Assembly (NCBI GenBank): GCA_964358645.1
Contig: CAYHPW010000007.1
Span: 13,585-77,584 of the forward strand
Length of the DNA stretch: 64,000 bases
From: JBBTDV01 sp038042605
GTDB lineage: Bacteria; Bdellovibrionota; UBA1018
Direction: 5' to 3'
In this document: positions 59,753 to 64,000 of the stretch, piece after piece
How the letters are laid out: every line of letters begins with the position of its first letter
Position numbering within the stretch: position 1 is the stretch's first letter
Program-made: the position numbers and the translations under genes
The notes under the pieces: generated by a model
The model's database searches: none
What the model was told of the DNA's origin: nothing
Seen by the model: only the letters and a program-made list of their open reading frames with translations

Positions 59753-59889
59753 TTGATTCCACTCTTTTCTTTAACCAGTATGCGCCCTGTATATACCTGG
59801 CTACTCTTCTTTTCGGCTGTTTAGTGGAAAACTTTAGTTTTTTCTTTGTTTTTTCTTACAGGTTGTTTTTTCCCAGCGATAATGTCCCC
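59753..59889. other. short gap rich in A and G on the minus strand
   Basis: The 137 bases between the small protein and the ABC-F gene contain lysine-rich short frames on the minus strand and no hairpin with a U-run. I see no gene or clear regulatory site. Confidence 0.4.
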
Positions 59890-61767
59890 TTAGTTCGATA
59901 CCATGCCCTCTAGCTCCTTAAGCGCGAGATCCTTTTCTTCAACGCATCGGAGCCATTCTGATTCAAGGCTTAAAACCTCATTTTGAAGTCTTCCCATTTC
60001 CGAAATCATAGCCGAACTCGCTTGAGGGGCTAGATGCGCCGCTGGATTTGAAAGTTCTCGATTTAACCTTGCAATCTCATCATGATGGGCTGAAAGCTTT
60101 CTGTCCAATCTGGCAATCGTCGAATCGAGCTGTCTGATCTTGCGATCCAAATTCTTTTTTTGATCTTTATAATTAAATTTTCCGATCTGCTTGAAGGAGT
60201 CACCGACGCGCGCCTGTACTCGTAAGTCTGCTTTGAGTTTTTTTCGATCATTTTCTGTATTCAGCGTGGCGTATGCTCCTTTTTGGATGCTCCAGACATA
60301 CTCGTCATATGTGCCAGGATAGACACCGATCTGGCCGTTATTGATTTCCAGGATTTTCGTTCCCACTCTTCGAATAAAGCCCCGATCATGGCTTACCACG
60401 ACGACTGAGCCTGGATAGGCGCCGAGGGCTTGGGTAAGGGCTTCGACTGTATCAAAATCTAAGTGATTGGTCGGTTCGTCGAGCAGTAGGCACGAGGCTT
60501 TTTGCAGTAGGACCTGTCCCAGCGCCACTCTCGAACGCTCACCTCCAGAGAGGACGCTGATGGGTTTCTTGAGATCATCTCCAGAAAATAATAGCGCTCC
60601 TGCGAGATCAAAAATCTCCTGAGGAAGGACCGTTCGATGGGCTTTTTTTTCGAGAGCTTTCTGAACGGTATAGGTCGTATTGAGTGCATCGAGCTCCTCA
60701 GTCACGTCCTGGGCGAAATAAGCGAAGCTCGCTTCATATCCGTGACTAATCAGTCCCGACAAGGGTTCAAGCCTCCCGGCCAGAGCCTTAAGGAGCGTGG
60801 TCTTGCCAGCGCCATTATATCCAACCACTGCTAAATGGTCACCCCTGGCTAACTGTAACTGGATATTTTTTAAAATTTCCTTTTCTCCGTATCCCAGGCT
60901 CAAGTTGTGAGTGGTCAGTACGAGCCTTCCTTCACGTGCCGGTGCAGGAATTTTTATTTTTGCCCTGACTGGCAGGGCTTTGATCTCAATGCTCTCCATC
61001 TTATCAAGCAGCTTAAGCCGTGACTGTGCCTGTCGGGCCTTGGTGGCCTTGGCTCCGAAACGAGAAACAAAGTCTAAAATCTGTTTCTGTTTTTCGGCTA
61101 AAGAGAACGCTCTAGCTTGAAGTTGAATTTGAAGCAGTTGTTTCTGCTCGAAGTAGTCCTCGATATTTCCGTTATACTTGGTCATCTCACCGGATTCTAT
61201 CTCAAGCGTGTGATCGGTGGTCCGATGTAAGAATTCGCGATCATGTGAGATCAGCAGAAATGCCCCTTCGAAACCTTGTAAGAACTTCTCCACGGCGATC
61301 ACGCTCTCGAGATCGAGGTAGTTGGTCGGCTCGTCCAAGAGCATGAGGTTGGGTTGCTGGGCCATGAGTCTTAGGAGTTTAACGCGCATTCTGAGCCCGC
61401 CGCTCAGGGCGGTTAGCTTTTGAGAAAAATGCCACTGCTCCAGTCCTAGGTTCTTAGCCAGTCGCTTGGTTTCCCAAATAGGCAGAATGGCGGAGGCTGG
61501 TGAAACATAGGATTCCACGATCTCGCCGGTGTTCCAGTCTTCCTGCTGTGAGAGATAGCCCAACTTTAGATTGCGAGCGCAGATTACTTGGCCTGAGTCT
61601 AAATCCTCCTCACCGGTTAGAATTTTAAAAAGAGTTGTCTTACCAGCGCCATTGGGGCCAATAACTCCAACATGTTCTCCTTCGTTAACGGCGAAGCTGG
61701 CTCGCTCAAAGAGCCTGCGCGAACCAAAGGCTTTGAAGCCATTTTGAAGTTGAAGGAGGTTATCCAT
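59890..61767 (-). CDS. ABC-F family ATPase (Uup/EttA-like)
   Basis: This cytoplasmic protein (about 625 residues) has two ABC domains and no membrane segments, so it is not a transporter. The first has VIGPNGAGKTTLFKILTGEE near residue 35 and SGGLRMRVKLLRLMA with LLDEPTNYLDLES. The second has VVGYNGAGKTTLLKALAG and LSGGERSRVALGQVLL with LLDEPTNHLDFDT near 430. The linker between them is the P-site tRNA-interaction motif of the family (AEKQKQILDFVSRFGAKATK). A C-terminal coiled coil after residue 535 resembles Uup. Family members act on stalled ribosomes or in antibiotic protection; I cannot choose between them. Confidence 0.92.
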   Translation of the reverse strand: MDNLLQLQNGFKAFGSRRLFERASFAVNEGEHVGVIGPNGAGKTTLFKILTGEEDLDSGQVICARNLKLGYLSQQEDWNTGEIVESYVSPASAILPIWETKRLAKNLGLEQWHFSQKLTALSGGLRMRVKLLRLMAQQPNLMLLDEPTNYLDLESVIAVEKFLQGFEGAFLLISHDREFLHRTTDHTLEIESGEMTKYNGNIEDYFEQKQLLQIQLQARAFSLAEKQKQILDFVSRFGAKATKARQAQSRLKLLDKMESIEIKALPVRAKIKIPAPAREGRLVLTTHNLSLGYGEKEILKNIQLQLARGDHLAVVGYNGAGKTTLLKALAGRLEPLSGLISHGYEASFAYFAQDVTEELDALNTTYTVQKALEKKAHRTVLPQEIFDLAGALLFSGDDLKKPISVLSGGERSRVALGQVLLQKASCLLLDEPTNHLDFDTVEALTQALGAYPGSVVVVSHDRGFIRRVGTKILEINNGQIGVYPGTYDEYVWSIQKGAYATLNTENDRKKLKADLRVQARVGDSFKQIGKFNYKDQKKNLDRKIRQLDSTIARLDRKLSAHHDEIARLNRELSNPAAHLAPQASSAMISEMGRLQNEVLSLESEWLRCVEEKDLALKELEGMVSN

Positions 61768-61882
61768 TTCAGCTTTATTTCTAGCACAAAACAATGAGCA
61801 GGGAACTCCCAAACCCTACCAAAAGGTGGGGACAACTTTTAAAGGCAAAGCCAGGATCCCTTGCCACCCTGCTCAGGTGTAG

Positions 61883-62398
61883 CTAAAAACAGCCCTGGGA
61901 GGGGTTGGGCTGCACCACGAGACTAAAAAATTTATAGTAAACGCAATCATTCAATTTACCATGGCTATCGATTTTAAAATCTTGAAAAAGGGTTGCTTTG
62001 TGTTCATATCCAAGTTTTTCAAAAAATCTTCTAGAACAGACATTGTTTTCCAAAATGAGAGCTTTGATAAACTCTATTTCGAGATTTTGTATGTATTTTT
62101 CTAAAGCATGCGCTAGTTCAAGAGCGATTCCATTTTTTCTATAGCTCGGATGAACTGCCAAACTGATTGAAGCCCAGTGGTTCTGAAAATGGCCACCCTT
62201 ATTCAGTGATCCGAGCCCCACTATGGTTTTTTTCTCTAAAGCCACTAACGTGATCTGTTCTCTATTACTGATTGCTTTGGCTAATGTTTCTTTTGAATAT
62301 CCCCAAAAAGAGCAAGGATGTTGATCGTGATTTTTAAGTGTTTGGCACAACTCCAGTGCTGAATCAAAATGCTCAGTACTCAATTCACAAATCATCAT
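61883..62398 (-). CDS. GNAT-family N-acetyltransferase
   Basis: This 171-residue protein shows the GNAT fold, with the acetyl-CoA loop as AVHPSYRKNGIALELAHALE near residue 90-110 (in place of the common Arg-x-x-Gly-x-Gly, here Arg-Lys-Asn-Gly-Ile-Ala) and ILENNVCSRRFFEKLGYEHK near 130-149. The substrate is unknown; N-terminal protein, antibiotic or small-molecule acetylation are all open. It follows the ChaN-like gene directly, with its ATG adjacent to that gene's stop. Its last codons form a terminator hairpin. Confidence 0.85.
   Translation of the reverse strand: MMICELSTEHFDSALELCQTLKNHDQHPCSFWGYSKETLAKAISNREQITLVALEKKTIVGLGSLNKGGHFQNHWASISLAVHPSYRKNGIALELAHALEKYIQNLEIEFIKALILENNVCSRRFFEKLGYEHKATLFQDFKIDSHGKLNDCVYYKFFSLVVQPNPSQGCF
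61885..61912 (-). terminator. intrinsic terminator overlapping the GNAT coding end
   Basis: On the minus strand CAGCCC (complement of 61907-61912) pairs with GGGCTG (complement of 61890-61895), with a 11-base loop, followed by TTTTT at 61889-61885. The stem lies within the last codons of the acetyltransferase gene, and the U-run abuts its TAG stop, so the end of the protein is encoded by the terminator. Confidence 0.7.
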
Positions 62399-63268
62399 TT
62401 AATCTGGCTCGTTTACGAAATAAATATAATCAGCAAGGAGCCCGTATTTAGGGTGTTTGGCGATGTAGCGCAAATCATCCTCGGAAAAATCTGATGCATC
62501 CAAAAACTTAACGACGGCTGTCTTGTTATAAGGGTCGCGGGTTTTTAGCCGTGCAACGACACCATCGGAGTAATCTGAGTGAAAACTCCCCGCAACTAAA
62601 AACCTGTGTTCAATACCACTTTCAGCAATATGAAAAGCCATCACATCATCCGTCAGGCATTGTGCTTCAAAATAATTCTGGATTTTTTCAGGAGGGGTAT
62701 GGCCCTGCATCGCCTCGGCAAATCGTTCAAAATATCCAGAGCCACCCATTTCAAAACCTTGTGGAATGAGCGTTGGATCGGCTGCCTTAAGGCCTTCACG
62801 AACCACTGGCGCCTTTTCCTCACGCGATAAATTCACACCAAGCAGCATCCCGCCAAAATCACGCGTGGCTTCAAGAATTTTTGTGTAACTTGAGTTATAG
62901 TTTGATCCATGCAGGTTTATCAGCAATTGAATTGGATCGATCTCACCAGAGACAAATCTCCAGAATTCACTGGCTGTCTTTGACTGTGACGAATAATTAA
63001 GAAATTCCCACGCCGTTACAAAATGCCCTTCAAGCTGTCCGTGCCTCACAACAGCCTCAATGATCTTGGCTTGAGCCTCTTGTACGGCTTTTGTGTTGTG
63101 CTTTTCGCCAAGGACTATATTTTGTGAAGCAGTAAGCTGCGTAGCCAACTGCTCTATCGTGATGGGCACACCGCTTAGTGCCTCAATCACGCGCCCATCC
63201 CATTCTCCACTAAGAGCATTAGAGTACGAACCAATCAAAAACATCATAGATAAGACAACTTTCCTCAC
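62399..63268 (-). CDS. ChaN-like protein (haem-binding/Tiki fold)
   Basis: This 289-residue protein has a signal peptide (VVLSMMFLIGSYSNALSGE, probable cleavage near residue 20) and the ChaN family core. LGEKHNTKAVQEAQAKIIEA near residue 53-72 carries the Gly-Glu-x-His motif. FLNYSSQSKTASEFW, ATRDFGGMLLGVNLSREE, and LVAGSFHSDYSDGVVARLKT near 225 follow, with the late histidine. ChaN binds haem in Campylobacter; the fold also occurs in Tiki-type proteases. Haem binding here is inferred. The cysteine of a lipobox is absent, so it is probably soluble in the periplasm. Three 11-bp repeats lie upstream. Confidence 0.85.
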   Translation of the reverse strand: MRKVVLSMMFLIGSYSNALSGEWDGRVIEALSGVPITIEQLATQLTASQNIVLGEKHNTKAVQEAQAKIIEAVVRHGQLEGHFVTAWEFLNYSSQSKTASEFWRFVSGEIDPIQLLINLHGSNYNSSYTKILEATRDFGGMLLGVNLSREEKAPVVREGLKAADPTLIPQGFEMGGSGYFERFAEAMQGHTPPEKIQNYFEAQCLTDDVMAFHIAESGIEHRFLVAGSFHSDYSDGVVARLKTRDPYNKTAVVKFLDASDFSEDDLRYIAKHPKYGLLADYIYFVNEPD

Positions 63269-63334
63269 GTGCTACCCCTTTCTCGTCCGATAAATAGTGG
63301 ACCTGCCGCCGCCGACACGTTCAATAAATCATAT

Positions 63335-63367
63335 TATTCTTTCACTATTCTTTCAGTTTTCTTTCGC
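63335..63367 (-). promoter_or_regulatory. three 11-bp direct repeats upstream of the ChaN-like gene
   Basis: Plus strand: TATTCTTTCAC (63335-63345), TATTCTTTCAG (63346-63356) and TTTTCTTTCGC (63357-63367). On the minus strand the core GAAAGAAwA repeats at one helical turn, 67 to 99 bases upstream of the minus-strand start at 63268. Direct repeats with an 11-base period are typical of OmpR/PhoB-type response-regulator sites, so regulated expression is possible. The partner is unknown. Confidence 0.45.
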
Positions 63368-63385
63368 CTATCTGGATTGCTCGCG

Positions 63386-63402
63386 TTGTTAATACGTAAC
63401 AA
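63386..63402. promoter_or_regulatory. inverted repeat ahead of the lipid-kinase-like gene
   Basis: TTGTTA at 63386-63391 and TAACAA at 63397-63402 are exact inverted copies with a 5-base spacer. A possible minus-10-like TATAGA follows at 63406-63411, and the start codon is at 63503. The spacing of a minus-35/minus-10 pair here is short (14), so an operator is as likely as a promoter. Confidence 0.3.
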
Positions 63403-63502
63403 AAGTATAGAATTTCACCAAAACTATACACACTTATACAACAAAATCACCCAGGCTTTTTTTGTTACGGAGTATTAATCGCACTTCCTATAAGATGGAC
63501 TT

Positions 63503-64000
63503 ATGAAAAAACTGGCAATATTAGCCAACCCTGCATCGGGAAAGGGGAAAGCGATCGAAGCTGTCCAAACAGCAAAGCGAGCCTTATGGGGTTGGGATAT
63601 TGAATTTCATTTTCCAAGCTCTTCCAATGAACTCAGGAAAATCTGCCAAAAGCTTAACAAAACCACATATGAGGCTGCCGTCGTGATCGGCGGTGATGGG
63701 ACGATGAATGACGCAATTAGAGGCCTCATCGAAAGCAAAGTCCCGCTGTGCCCGTTTCCGGCTGGAACCGCCAATGACCTTGCACAAGAACTCGGTATCT
63801 CAGACGACTGGAATGATATCCAACAGCTTATCGACGGCGGACAAACCAAAATGATGGACCTCATCGAAGTGAACCACATGCCTTTCGCCACCGTTGCTGG
63901 CATAGGTATCGGGGCTCTCTTGACCGCCGAGTACAACGCAATTCGCAGGAAATCCCCCGTACTCCGAGAAATACTTAAGCCTCTTCATAACCAGGTGTAT
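63503..64000 (+). CDS. diacylglycerol-kinase-family lipid kinase, N-terminal part (partial)
   Basis: From ATG 63503 the frame is open to the window end (166 residues). LAILANPASGKGKAIEAVQT is the N-terminal nucleotide-binding segment. VVIGGDGTMNDAIRGLIESK near residue 62 contains the GGDGT signature of the DAGK catalytic domain. PFPAGTANDLAQELGI near 91 is the second family motif, and VAGIGIGALLTAEYN follows. These cytoplasmic enzymes phosphorylate diacylglycerol, sphingoid bases or related lipids. The C-terminal part is outside the window. Confidence 0.88.
   Translation, partial: MKKLAILANPASGKGKAIEAVQTAKRALWGWDIEFHFPSSSNELRKICQKLNKTTYEAAVVIGGDGTMNDAIRGLIESKVPLCPFPAGTANDLAQELGISDDWNDIQQLIDGGQTKMMDLIEVNHMPFATVAGIGIGALLTAEYNAIRRKSPVLREILKPLHNQVY

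Noticed and set aside
1..64000. tRNA, rRNA, tmRNA or CRISPR array
   Set aside because: No cloverleaf-like or rRNA-like sequence and no regular spaced repeats were found by reading; weak RNAs could have been missed.

Overview
The window reads as a bacterial chromosome segment of middling GC content, from a Gram-negative rod that makes a meso-diaminopimelate peptidoglycan. The evidence is mreB, an LptF/LptG-type permease, a MurE with the DNPR motif, lipoprotein-type signal peptides and a full divisome set. Several features point to the delta-proteobacterial or Bdellovibrionota side of the tree: an MglA-type small GTPase, a TIGR02147/DUF4423-type regulator beside a secreted protein of unknown function, a CFI-box protein, two DksA/TraR paralogues, and the order rpmE, DUF1385, prfA, prmC, murA. 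This placement is inference. I saw no rRNA, tRNA, CRISPR array or intact insertion sequence.

Layout. From 1 to 3.8 kb, a truncated galU end, a secreted unknown, priA and a CFI-box protein form a plus-strand run. lepB (minus) diverges at 4.6 kb from a tightly packed plus-strand run to 14.0 kb: lptG, def, fmt, a PMT-type glycosyltransferase, rpe and the histidine-degradation genes hutH, hutU and hutI. From 14.0 to 20.7 kb lies a looser, accessory-looking stretch. It holds secreted unknowns, the TIGR02147 regulator, a heptad-repeat coiled-coil protein, a decayed HNH nuclease fragment, a lone E2-type acyltransferase domain, a PAP2 enzyme with a TlpA-like thioredoxin, and a pilin-like peptide. From 20.7 to 23.9 kb, a minus-strand block carries an AMP nucleosidase, mreB, a PilZ protein and rlmE.

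From 24.0 to 43.8 kb lie cell-wall and division genes: a GT51 transglycosylase, a class II aldolase-like gene, then rsmH, ftsL, ftsI, murE, mraY, murD, ftsW, murG, murC, murB, ftsQ, ftsA and ftsZ. The cluster lacks mraZ, murF and ddl. It is interrupted between murB and ftsQ by two minus-strand M16 peptidase genes. A secreted subtilisin follows ftsZ. The minus-strand block dnaX, recR, mglA, dksA (49.6 to 46.3 kb) has overlapping stops and starts throughout. A 30-residue membrane microprotein and a second DksA-like gene lie downstream of it.

From 49.8 to 53.4 kb come an alkyltransferase, a GT87 glycosyltransferase, a cysteine-rich lipoprotein and mltG. From 53.6 to 59.4 kb, rho, rpmE, a DUF1385 protein, prfA, prmC and murA join transcription termination, translation termination and the first committed step of peptidoglycan synthesis. 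The end carries an ABC-F ATPase, a GNAT acetyltransferase, a ChaN-like protein and the start of a lipid-kinase-like gene cut by the window edge.

I found no clear new defence or mobile system. The most unusual items are the micro-ORF with its SD-overlapping hairpin between the dksA paralogues, the 9-bp repeats that duplicate start codons at the dnaX/recR overlap, the altered dcw cluster, and the 11-bp direct repeats upstream of the ChaN-like gene.
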